In this document: positions 40,525-47,646 of the stretch, piece by piece
Layout: every line of letters starts with the position of its first letter
Position numbering within the stretch: the first letter of the stretch is position 1
Assembly (NCBI GenBank): GCA_017435865.1
Contig: JAFSEF010000079.1
Span: 1-47,812, forward strand
DNA length: 47,812 nucleotides
Reading direction: 5' to 3'
DNA from: Clostridia bacterium
GTDB taxonomy: Bacteria; Bacillota; Clostridia; Oscillospirales; Acutalibacteraceae
Program-made: the position numbers and the translations under genes
Notes under the pieces: model-generated
Databases searched by the model: none
Told to the model about the DNA's origin: nothing
The model's input: only the letters and a program-made list of their open reading frames with translations

Positions 40525-41376
40525 TTATACGATTCCGTTCTGTTTTTTTGCGGCGATGACCGTGTTTTGCATGAGCATGGCAATGGTCATCGGGCCGACA
40601 CCGCCGGGAACGGGGGTGATAGCACTTGCCTTTTCGCTGACCGCTGCAAAATCCACGTCACCGCAGAGTTTCCCGTTTTCAAGGCGATTGATGCCGACGT
40701 CAATGACCACAGCACCGTCTTTGACCATGTCGGCTGTGACAAAATTGGGTCTGCCGACAGCCGCAATGATGATATCCGCTTGTTTTACAACCTCATTGAG
40801 GTTCGCGGTTCTTGAATGACACACCGTGACCGTGGCATCCGCAGCAAGCATCAGCAAAGCTGCAGGTTTGCCGACGATGTTGCTTCTGCCGATGACAACG
40901 CAGTTCTTGCCCTTGCAGTCGATGTTTTCGTATTTGAGCATCTCCATAATGCCTGCAGGGGTACAGGGCAGAAAACTCTCTTTGCCCGACAACAGCAGAC
41001 CTGCATTGACGGGATGGAAGCCGTCCACATCCTTTTCGGGCAGGATGGCACTTGTTACCGCATCTTCATCAAGATGCTTCGGCAGCGGCAGCTGACACAG
41101 AATACCGTTGACAGATTTGTCTGCATTCAGCGTATCAATGAGCTGCATGAGTTCTTCCTGCTTTGTGTCGGCAGGAAGACGGTATTCCAATGAACGCATA
41201 CCGCACGCCTCGCAGGCCTTTTTCTTGTTGCCGACATACACCTGCGATGCAGGGTCGTCACCGACTAAAATAACTGCAAGGCAGACTTCAATGCCTTTTT
41301 CTTTTAATGTTGCAACCTCTGCAGCGGCTCTTTCCTTGACCGCTGCGGATATTTCTTTACCGTTGATGAGTTTCAT
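40525..41376 (-). CDS. folD: Methylenetetrahydrofolate dehydrogenase / cyclohydrolase
   Basis: This bifunctional one-carbon enzyme interconverts methylene-, methenyl- and formyl-tetrahydrofolate. The 283-residue protein has VGDDPASQVYVGNKKKAC (catalytic Lys region), GILCQLPLPKHLDE, the NADP loop VVIGRSNIVGKPAA and the C-terminal PVPGGVGPMT. The start is the ATG with GGAGGT at 6 bp. Its 3' end is duplicated in decayed form on the far side of a 2.2-kb islet. A dense hairpin array lies in its 5' untranslated region. Confidence 0.97.
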   Translation of the reverse strand: MKLINGKEISAAVKERAAAEVATLKEKGIEVCLAVILVGDDPASQVYVGNKKKACEACGMRSLEYRLPADTKQEELMQLIDTLNADKSVNGILCQLPLPKHLDEDAVTSAILPEKDVDGFHPVNAGLLLSGKESFLPCTPAGIMEMLKYENIDCKGKNCVVIGRSNIVGKPAALLMLAADATVTVCHSRTANLNEVVKQADIIIAAVGRPNFVTADMVKDGAVVIDVGINRLENGKLCGDVDFAAVSEKASAITPVPGGVGPMTIAMLMQNTVIAAKKQNGIV

Positions 41377-41397
41377 GATACCTCCGAAATGAATGGT

Positions 41398-41654
41398 ATA
41401 TTGGCTTTCGCCAATATGATATTGCTTTCGCAATGATATATTTTGTGTGTCACAAAATATGAGATATTTTCCTTGCGGAAAATATTTCGGAACTGCGTTG
41501 GCATTGTAAAAAAAGGGGGAATTTTGATTTTATCCTTGCGGTTCATCCTCAAAATTCCCCTGATTTTAATAGCGACAGCTATATCATATTTGCACGGCAA
41601 ATATATCATTCATCATTTGCCGCAGGCAAATATCATTGTGTTGCAAGGCAACAC
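41398..41654. repeat. Array of nine consecutive short hairpins
   Basis: Perfect or near-perfect hairpins follow each other with almost no gap: 41398-41417, 41421-41434, 41438-41460, 41464-41485, 41516-41560 (12-bp stem, long loop), 41569-41582, 41586-41604, 41615-41631 and 41638-41654. Most loops are 3-4 nt (TTTC, TGT, TTGC, ACG, GCA, AAG). Stem sequences differ from each other. The ends carry GGTATA and TATACC (41395-41400 and 41656-41661). The array fills the gap between the isomerase stop codon and folD. Confidence 0.9.
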
Positions 41655-42620
41655 TTATACCCACCACATAGCAGCAGCGTCTTCGGTGATCAGCACGTTT
41701 TTCAGTGTGCCGACAGCCTTGGACAGACCTTCGTTCTGGCTCATGAGGGAATCTTCATGCTCGATCGACAGAACGTGATCGTAGCCGACAAGACGCAGGT
41801 TGCTGACGATGTCCTTCCAATACAGCTCATCGTTGCCGTAACCGACCGAACGGAAGCTCCATGCACGGTTCATAACATCAGCATAGGGAGTCATGTCAAG
41901 CACACCTGTGCGTGCGGTGTTGTATTTGTCCACTCTCGTGTCCTTTGCATGGACGTGGAAAATGGCATCCTTGAGAGTACGGATGACCACAACGGGATCC
42001 ATACCCTGCCAGATAAGGTGCGACGGATCGAAGTTGGCACCGATTTCGGGACCGACGGCTTCACGCAGACGCAGCAGCGACTGGGTGTTATAAACACAGA
42101 AACCGGGATGCAGTTCGAGAGCAATTTTGTCCACACCGTGTGCCTTTGCGAAAGCGACTGTATCTTTCCAATAAGGAATGAGCACTTCGTTCCACTGCCA
42201 TTCAAGCACTTCCGAGAAGTCATTCGGCCAGGGGCAGGTGACCCAGTTGGGATATTTTGCGGTTTCGCAGTCACCGGGACAACCCGAGAAGGTATTGATC
42301 TGGTGAATGTCCAGCTTTTCTGCAAGCAGGATGGTGTCCTTGATGACCTTGTCAAACTTTGCGGCAATTTCCTTGTTGGGATGCACGGGGTTTGCATGAC
42401 AGGACAGTGCACTGATCTCAACGTTGTATTTTTTGATGAGAGCCTTGAATTCCTCAAGTGCCTTGTCGTCATTGAGCAGGATATCGGGATTTGCGTGTGC
42501 ATTGCCGGGATATCCGCCGCAGCCGATTTCGACCATTTCAATGCCGAGGGATGTGAAATATTTGAGAGCTTCTTCCAACGGAAGGTTGCTCAGAAGAGTT
42601 GTGAATACACCTAATTTCAT
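41655..42620 (-). CDS. Sugar phosphate isomerase/epimerase-like TIM-barrel protein (321 aa)
   Basis: AP-endonuclease-2/xylose-isomerase-like barrel. Typical elements: EMVEIGCGGYPG, SALSCHANPVHP (conserved His), KIALELHPGF (metal-binding Glu and His), IGANFDPSHL (Asp-x-x-His), IFHVHAKDT (His) and LSIEHEDS (Glu). These residues form the usual divalent-metal site. The substrate is unknown. It is the third gene of a minus-strand operon after a Gfo/Idh/MocA oxidoreductase and a second isomerase-like gene, 13 bp away. AAGGAG precedes the ATG. Confidence 0.9.
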   Translation of the reverse strand: MKLGVFTTLLSNLPLEEALKYFTSLGIEMVEIGCGGYPGNAHANPDILLNDDKALEEFKALIKKYNVEISALSCHANPVHPNKEIAAKFDKVIKDTILLAEKLDIHQINTFSGCPGDCETAKYPNWVTCPWPNDFSEVLEWQWNEVLIPYWKDTVAFAKAHGVDKIALELHPGFCVYNTQSLLRLREAVGPEIGANFDPSHLIWQGMDPVVVIRTLKDAIFHVHAKDTRVDKYNTARTGVLDMTPYADVMNRAWSFRSVGYGNDELYWKDIVSNLRLVGYDHVLSIEHEDSLMSQNEGLSKAVGTLKNVLITEDAAAMWWV

Positions 42621-42633
42621 GTTGTTTTACTCC

Positions 42634-43347
42634 TTATACATTGGCTTTGAGCCACTTCATGCTTCTGCCGATATCGGAAAGTCCGTCCGGTACGGGATCG
42701 TCATTTTCAAGCACGAGCCATTCAATGCCTGCATCCTTTGCACCTTTGACAACGGCTGCAAGGTCGTTGTTGCCTTCACCGAGTGCCATCGGCTTGCGGT
42801 CGATGCCGTCCTTGATATGCAGAAGAATGATGTCTTCTTTGTTCTTGGTGATGTAGTCATAGTTGTCAACGCCTGCACAGAAGCTCCAATAGGTGTCGAG
42901 CTCCAGCTTGCAGTATTCTGCCATGACCTGCATAGCGGTCTTACCGTTGCGGAAGACCTTGAATTCCTCAGTATGGTTGTGGTAATAGGTCGGGATGCCG
43001 AGCTTTTCGGCGGCCTTGCCGAGAATCTTGGCGGTTTTGGTGGATTCTGCACAAGTGCCGTGCGGTGCTCCGCCGACACCGGCATACATCAAACCGAGTG
43101 TTTTGACATATTCGGCAGTTTTCTTAATGTTGACAGGCAGATAATCCTGTAACCCCATGTGCGTACCGACGGCAACAAGTCCGCATTCGTCAAGTTTTGC
43201 CTTGAGAACGTCAGCCTCCACACCGTGGTAGCCTGCAAATTCAACACCGTCAAAACCAAGTTCCTTGATTTTTGGGAGAATATTCAGAAGATCATCACCG
43301 CATTTGATATGATCGCGTACGGAATAAAGCTGTACGGCAAGTTTCAT
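42634..43347 (-). CDS. Sugar phosphate isomerase/epimerase-like TIM-barrel protein (237 aa)
   Basis: Shorter barrel of the same superfamily. It starts MKLAVQLYSVRDHIK, then GFDGVEFAGYHG (Glu), AVGTHMG (His), YYHNHTEEF (His-Asn-His-Thr), LDTYWSFCAGVD (Asp), ILLHIKDG (His) and LVLENDD (Glu near the end). The QLYSVRD opening and YHNH motif are common in inositol- and keto-sugar-processing isomerases. GGAGGAA precedes the ATG. It lies between the oxidoreductase and the longer isomerase gene. Confidence 0.9.
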   Translation of the reverse strand: MKLAVQLYSVRDHIKCGDDLLNILPKIKELGFDGVEFAGYHGVEADVLKAKLDECGLVAVGTHMGLQDYLPVNIKKTAEYVKTLGLMYAGVGGAPHGTCAESTKTAKILGKAAEKLGIPTYYHNHTEEFKVFRNGKTAMQVMAEYCKLELDTYWSFCAGVDNYDYITKNKEDIILLHIKDGIDRKPMALGEGNNDLAAVVKGAKDAGIEWLVLENDDPVPDGLSDIGRSMKWLKANV

Positions 43348-43364
43348 GGTATGTTCCTCCGTTA

Positions 43365-44465
43365 TCAGTCAAAATAGACGGGCTGACCGGTCTTTGCGGA
43401 TGTGTAAATGGCTTCGAGAATGCGTGTAACGGTAGCAGCCTGTTCGGGAAGGACACAAGGATCGGTGTCGGTTTCGATGGCTTTGAGCCAACGACCCATA
43501 TCAACCACGGATGCATCGGAGCTCGAATTGCCTTCATAGAATGCAACGCCGCCTGCATCAAGGTTGGGCTTTTCGATGGTCTGTCTGCCGTGTTTTACAT
43601 AATTGAGCTTGACTTCGCCGACCGTATCGATGCCGCCGTTGACACCGCAAAGCATATAGGAAGCTTCGATGGGATGGGAGATGTTGAGTGCCCAGCTGGA
43701 TTCAAGAACAACAACTGCTCCGTTCTTCATGACGATGTAGCCGAATGCGGAATCTTCAACCGTGAACTTTTCGGGATCCCAGTCACCCCATGCGTTGCCG
43801 GTGTTGGTCTGATCACGCAGCTTTGCAAAGGTGTTACCGACGACCATCTTGGGTTCGTAGTTGTTCATCATCCACAGTGTCAGGTCGAGTGCATGGGTGC
43901 CGATGTCGATCAGCGGACCGCCGCCCTGTTCATATTCATTGAGGAATACGCCCCAGGTGGGAACCGCTCTGCGACGGATGGCAAGTGCCTTACCGTAGTA
44001 GATTTCACCGAGCACACCGCTTTCGATGACGCTTCTTGCATAGATGTTTTCGGGAGTCTGACGGTTCTGATAGCCGATGGCAAGCTTCTTGCCGGTGCGT
44101 TTTGCAGCTTCGCACATGGCGACTGCTTCCGCATAGGTCTTTGCCATGGGCTTTTCACACATGACGTGCTTGCCGGATTCAAGGGCATCTATGGTAATAA
44201 AAGAGTGAGAACGGTTGGGAGTACAGACATGAACGATGTCAATGGTCTTGTCTTCAAGCAGTTCTTTGTAAGCGGTTTCGCTGCCGTAGAAAACCTTTGC
44301 ATCCTCTGTGCCGTATTTTTCGGCAGCAGCCTTTGCTTTTGCTTCATCGATGTCGCAGAATGCAACCATTTCGCATTTTTCACTGAACTTTGCAAGGGAG
44401 GGCATATGTTTGCCGTTGGCGATGCCGCCGCAGCCGATGATACCGATACGCAGTTTTTCACTCAT
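43365..44465 (-). CDS. Gfo/Idh/MocA-family oxidoreductase
   Basis: NAD(P)-dependent sugar dehydrogenase-like protein of 366 residues. The Rossmann loop is GIIGCGGIANGKH. The family EKP motif is at 104-106 (MCEKPMAKT). IDIGTHALDLTLWMM carries the catalytic-site His. The C-terminal domain is the usual open beta sheet. It is the first gene of an operon with two isomerase-like genes and has AGGAGG before the ATG. Such trios oxidise a sugar ring, then rearrange or split it; the sugar cannot be named from sequence. Confidence 0.92.
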   Translation of the reverse strand: MSEKLRIGIIGCGGIANGKHMPSLAKFSEKCEMVAFCDIDEAKAKAAAEKYGTEDAKVFYGSETAYKELLEDKTIDIVHVCTPNRSHSFITIDALESGKHVMCEKPMAKTYAEAVAMCEAAKRTGKKLAIGYQNRQTPENIYARSVIESGVLGEIYYGKALAIRRRAVPTWGVFLNEYEQGGGPLIDIGTHALDLTLWMMNNYEPKMVVGNTFAKLRDQTNTGNAWGDWDPEKFTVEDSAFGYIVMKNGAVVVLESSWALNISHPIEASYMLCGVNGGIDTVGEVKLNYVKHGRQTIEKPNLDAGGVAFYEGNSSSDASVVDMGRWLKAIETDTDPCVLPEQAATVTRILEAIYTSAKTGQPVYFD

Positions 44466-44535
44466 AAGAAAATCCTCCTGTTTTTTTTACATACGTAAAA
44501 TAAATGTTTATAGAAACCTATGGTCCTACATTTTA

Positions 44536-44563
44536 ATTATATAAAATATTTCCAATATTTCAA
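44536..44563 (-). promoter_or_regulatory. Promoter of the oxidoreductase-isomerase operon
   Basis: On the minus strand TTGAAA (44558-44563), a 16-bp spacer and TATAAT (44536-44541), with a leader of about 65 nt. Confidence 0.6.
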
Positions 44564-44655
44564 TCATATAAAATGCTGCCGGGAGTAAAAATTATTTCTC
44601 GATATTTGTGCACAATGACCAAATTTCATCTTGCAAAAAAACATCCCGCGGACAG

Positions 44656-44684
44656 TTGACAATTGACGGAAAATTGTATATAAT
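44656..44684 (+). promoter_or_regulatory. Consensus promoter of tRNA-Pro
   Basis: TTGACA (44656-44661), a 17-bp spacer and TATAAT (44679-44684): perfect consensus. The transcript would have a 5' leader of about 88 nt before the tRNA, containing a GATGCC/GGCATT hairpin. Confidence 0.85.
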
Positions 44685-44778
44685 ATTTATCCGTTCGATC
44701 ATTCCGCTTCGAAACAAAGCAAGGATGCCGGGGAGGCATTCTGCAAGTCACAAAGGCATAATACAATTTTATATTCTT

Positions 44779-44854
44779 CGGGGTGTAGCGCAGTTGGTAG
44801 CGCGCCTGCTTTGGGAGCAGGATGCCGGGGGTTCAAGTCCCTCCACTCCGACCA
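44779..44854 (+). tRNA. tRNA-Pro (UGG)
   Basis: A full cloverleaf is visible. The acceptor stem CGGGGTG pairs with CACTCCG (one G-T). The D arm has GTAGCGCAGTTGGTAGCGC. The anticodon stem CCTGC/GCAGG encloses loop TTTGGGA with anticodon TGG. The T arm has GGGGGTTCAAGTCCCTC, and CCA is encoded. A terminator follows within 7 bp. Confidence 0.95.
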
Positions 44855-45014
44855 CAACAAGAGGACAGGTACAATTGTATCTGTTTTCTTTTTTTTCGTA
44901 AAACCAGGTGAGGACTTGAAGCACGAGCGGTACAGAGAAACAGTCCGGGGGACTGTTTCGACCGCGAGCGACCAAGCACCGTAGTGCGCGAGTCGAGTCC
45001 CTCCACTCCGACCA
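44836..45014. repeat. Direct repeat of the tRNA-Pro 3' end bracketing a 160-bp insert
   Basis: The 19-bp tRNA end AGTCCCTCCACTCCGACCA occurs at 44836-44854 and again at 44996-45014, exactly 160 bp apart. Between them lie the tRNA terminator and a GC-rich block with a 10-bp perfect hairpin (GAAACAGTCC 44937-44946 with 44950-44959), framed further by GCGGT/ACCGC. This resembles an att-site scar of integration or a broken tandem tRNA. Confidence 0.8.
44861..44896 (+). terminator. Terminator of tRNA-Pro
   Basis: A 12-bp stem with three G-T pairs (44861-44872 with 44877-44888) and loop AATT is followed by eight T. Confidence 0.85.
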
Positions 45015-45017
45015 TAT

Positions 45018-45058
45018 TGAGCATTCATAAGAGATTTTCTTGTGAATGCTCATTTTTT
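45018..45058 (+). terminator. Strong terminator behind the second tRNA-end copy
   Basis: A 14-bp stem with one G-T pair (45018-45031 with 45039-45052) is followed by six T. It probably was the original tRNA terminator before the 160-bp insert. Confidence 0.88.
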
Positions 45059-45060
45059 AT

Positions 45061-45103
45061 GCAATCAAAAAACAACCGCAAGTCATACAGACCTGCAGTT
45101 GTT
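45061..45103 (-). terminator. Terminator of the rRNA methyltransferase operon
   Basis: A stem AACAAC/GTTGTT plus GCA/TGC with one mismatch (45071-45103) is followed on the minus strand by a TTTTTTGATT tail. Confidence 0.75.
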
Positions 45104-45109
45104 GCAGTG

Positions 45110-46471
45110 TTATATTTTCAGTTTCCGCAAACCTTTCGGATAATGATTTTTGGCTCTGCCGTTGGTCACTTTTGCACCGCCGACGGTACAGCCGCAGGTG
45201 GTGACAACCGCCCAGCCGTTTTCGCAATCCACTGCAATTTCTTCACCGTGCAGATATTTTTCAAGTTCTTCGCTGTCGGGAGCAAGGTCAATCTGCCGCT
45301 TGAACTGTTTTCCCAATGCCATAAAAAACTGGTGATGCGGCTGGATATAATTTTTGCGAACCTCCCCGATGGTGACTCCACAGGAAAATGCAGCCTTTTC
45401 GGGCACAAATACAGGTGCAGCATACACGGGGTTACCGTTGTAAACAGACACCTGCTGCGGATCAAAAAAGGCAAGTGTTTCGTTCAGAAAATCCATGACA
45501 ACGCGGTCGGGTTTTGCTGTTGGCCTTTTTGCCTGCATTGCATAAGACACACTCTCACGCGTGTCATGCAGCACCGCCATGAACTGTCCTTCACCACGGC
45601 TTCGGTGCGGATAAAACCTACGTGCATGGCTGATGTTTTTGCATCGACAACCCTCAAAACGGATACCGTCTGCGGTATGTTGTCTGACAACGTCACGCAC
45701 AGGCAGCAGCTCAAAATGAGGATATTGCTGCAGAAAGGCATCAACCATCATTTCATTTTCTTCCAACGAAAACGTACAGGTGGAATACACAATGTATCCG
45801 CCCGGTTTCAGGGCAAGAACAGCATTGTCCAGAATCATCTGCTGCCGTTCGGCACAGTGCCGTACGTTGTCTTCGCTCCACTCGGTGATTGCAATATCAT
45901 CCTTACGGAACATTCCCTCCCCGGAACAGGGTGCATCCACCATAACCATATCAAAGGTTTCGGGGAAAAGCTGTGCAATACGGGCAGGATCCAGACAGGT
46001 GGTTGCGGTGTTGCAAAAACCGAGCCGTTCCATATTGCCCGTGAGGATTTTGCAACGGGAACGAATGATTTCATTGGAAATCAGCACACCGTTTTCCCCG
46101 AGTTTATTACGCAGCTGACTGCTTTTGCCGCCGGGTGCGGCGCACATATCAAGAATGCACCAATCAGGTTGCACTTCCACGCATTCCGCCGGTGCCATGG
46201 CTCCGGGGTCCTGCACATAGATCATGCCTGCATGGTGAAAGGGGTGATTGCCGATTTTGTCAAAATCAAGATAAAAACCGGTTTGTGTATAGGGAATGCG
46301 TTCGGTTGCAAACGGTGCAATGGCAGCAAAGCGGTCAACCGATATCTTTTGCGTATTCACACGGAATGCACGCACTGCATTTTCGTTGAAAGAATCCTCA
46401 TAAAGACGATATTCTTCTTCCCCCAACAACCGTTTCATTCTTGTTGTAAAAGCAAGCGGTAATTCTTTCAT
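45110..46471 (-). CDS. NOL1/NOP2/Sun-family rRNA cytosine-C5 methyltransferase (RsmF-like)
   Basis: SAM-dependent methyltransferase of 453 residues, probably acting on 16S rRNA. Motif I ILDMCAAPGGKSSQL binds SAM. VDAPCSGEGMFRK and YIVYSTCTFS carry the two cysteines used by m5C RNA methyltransferases. The C-terminal 150 residues look like the RsmF extension, with a PUA-like end (VVTTCGCTVGGAKVTNGRAK, then NHYPKGLR). The ATG overlaps the rsmE stop as ATGA, so the two genes are coupled. The exact target base is not deducible. Confidence 0.9.
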   Translation of the reverse strand: MKELPLAFTTRMKRLLGEEEYRLYEDSFNENAVRAFRVNTQKISVDRFAAIAPFATERIPYTQTGFYLDFDKIGNHPFHHAGMIYVQDPGAMAPAECVEVQPDWCILDMCAAPGGKSSQLRNKLGENGVLISNEIIRSRCKILTGNMERLGFCNTATTCLDPARIAQLFPETFDMVMVDAPCSGEGMFRKDDIAITEWSEDNVRHCAERQQMILDNAVLALKPGGYIVYSTCTFSLEENEMMVDAFLQQYPHFELLPVRDVVRQHTADGIRFEGCRCKNISHARRFYPHRSRGEGQFMAVLHDTRESVSYAMQAKRPTAKPDRVVMDFLNETLAFFDPQQVSVYNGNPVYAAPVFVPEKAAFSCGVTIGEVRKNYIQPHHQFFMALGKQFKRQIDLAPDSEELEKYLHGEEIAVDCENGWAVVTTCGCTVGGAKVTNGRAKNHYPKGLRKLKI

Positions 46472-47223
46472 GACTCTTTACCGTCCGCATTCATTTCCAC
46501 GTGCAGCATACCCATGGCAACTGCGGTGATGGCAGCCGTTTCGGCACGCAGAATGCGTTCTCCCAAAGAAATAATCACACCGCCTGCCGCACGGGCAAGC
46601 TCGACTTCCCTGTTATCGAATCCGCCTTCGGGACCGATGAGAATACCGACGGTCATGCCGGGTCTGATCTGTTCAAGTGCTTCACGGGTCGCAAGCATAC
46701 CGCGTTCGTTTTCATACGGTACAAGGAACAGATCCATTTCAGCTGCTTTCTGCATGGCCTGTTTGTATGTCAGCACATCCGTTACGGTCGGAATCACATT
46801 GCGTTTGCTCTGCTTTGCGGCACTTTCTGCAATGGACTGCCAGCGTTCTTTACGTGATTTCTTCTTTTTTTCATCCAGTTTCACAACACTGCGGCTCATT
46901 TCAACAGGAATAATCTCTGATACACCGAGTTCCACGGTTTTCTGAATGATAAGTTCAAGCTTGTCGGACTTGGGCAAGCCCTGCAACAGACAAAAACGGA
47001 CAGGAAGCTCCGTATTGCGGTAATTTTCCTCTGTAATTTCTGCCACAATCTCGTCTTTGTCGATCTGCGACAATCTGCACAGATGGCTGCTGCCCTCACA
47101 GCTTACAAGAAATGTTTCACCGATCTGCATACGCAGAACATTACAGATGTGATTGTAATCCTTGCCGCTGATCGTGAATGTGTTTTCCGTACGGGCAGAA
47201 GCTTCAACAAAAAAATTATACAT
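46468..47223 (-). CDS. rsmE: 16S rRNA m3U1498 methyltransferase
   Basis: RsmE methylates U1498 of 16S rRNA. The 251-residue protein has a small N-terminal PUA-like domain. The SPOUT fold follows, with LPKSDKLELIIQKTVELGV, IGPEGGFDNREVELA and ISLGERILRAETAAITAVAM, all hallmark motifs of RsmE including the knot. GGAGGTGG precedes the ATG. It overlaps the RsmF-like gene by four bases. The length fits the family. Confidence 0.95.
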   Translation of the reverse strand: MYNFFVEASARTENTFTISGKDYNHICNVLRMQIGETFLVSCEGSSHLCRLSQIDKDEIVAEITEENYRNTELPVRFCLLQGLPKSDKLELIIQKTVELGVSEIIPVEMSRSVVKLDEKKKKSRKERWQSIAESAAKQSKRNVIPTVTDVLTYKQAMQKAAEMDLFLVPYENERGMLATREALEQIRPGMTVGILIGPEGGFDNREVELARAAGGVIISLGERILRAETAAITAVAMGMLHVEMNADGKES

Positions 47224-47262
47224 ACCGTACCACCTCCGGTACTTTATTAAAAATATTTTTTT

Positions 47263-47291
47263 ATTTTATCATACACCGTATGATTTTGCAA
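47263..47291 (-). promoter_or_regulatory. Promoter of rsmE operon
   Basis: On the minus strand TTGCAA (47286-47291), a 17-bp spacer and TAAAAT (47263-47268), 40 bp upstream of rsmE. Confidence 0.65.
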
Positions 47292-47325
47292 GCAGACCGT
47301 GCATTGCAAAGGTGTAACAGAGGCA

Positions 47326-47646
47326 TCATTTTTTCTCTTGTGCGGTTATCGGAGCAAATCCGTATTGCTGCAGATCCACCTTTCCGTTCACCACCGCAAT
47401 GCCGTCTGCTTCCAGACGTCGTGTTTGTTCTTCGATGCCACCGAACGCATAGGCATGACTGAGCTCCCCTTTTGCATTCACCGCTTTGTAGCAGGGATAT
47501 TTGTCTGCATCGGGATTCTTGTGCAATGCATTGCCGACCGCACGGGCAAGTTTTTTGTTACCGAGCAGTTGTGCAAGTCCGCCATAGGTGATGACCTTCC
47601 CCTTCGGAACGGTTGTCAACAGATCATATACCTTTTGCGTATCCAT
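47326..47646 (-). CDS. MGMT-family (Ogt/Atl-like) protein
   Basis: Short member of the methylguanine-DNA methyltransferase DNA-binding domain family, 106 residues. It starts VYDLLTTVPKGKVITYGGLAQLLG and has ARAVGNALHKNPD (recognition helix with the Arg finger). The active-site region reads PCYKAVNAKG, where classical enzymes have PCHRV. The Cys is present but the neighbouring His is Tyr and Arg is Lys. It may repair, or only sense, alkylated bases like Atl proteins. AAAGGAT precedes the ATG. Confidence 0.85.
   Translation of the reverse strand: MDTQKVYDLLTTVPKGKVITYGGLAQLLGNKKLARAVGNALHKNPDADKYPCYKAVNAKGELSHAYAFGGIEEQTRRLEADGIAVVNGKVDLQQYGFAPITAQEKK

Noticed and set aside
41398-41654. CRISPR array
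   Set aside because: The units are hairpins of different sequence, not identical direct repeats with spacers, and no cas gene is near.
41655-44465. C-glycoside deglycosylation cluster
   Set aside because: Oxidoreductase and barrels fit, but a DgpB-like small subunit and a transporter are missing, so the function was not assigned.
44699-45053. Short minus-strand ORFs with WRDLNPRHPAPKAG
   Set aside because: This is a translation of tRNA-Pro and its repeated end, a known false-gene pattern.
44984-46462. 492-codon plus-strand reading frame
   Set aside because: Shadow of the RsmF-like gene that begins in the tRNA-end repeat; no start signal.
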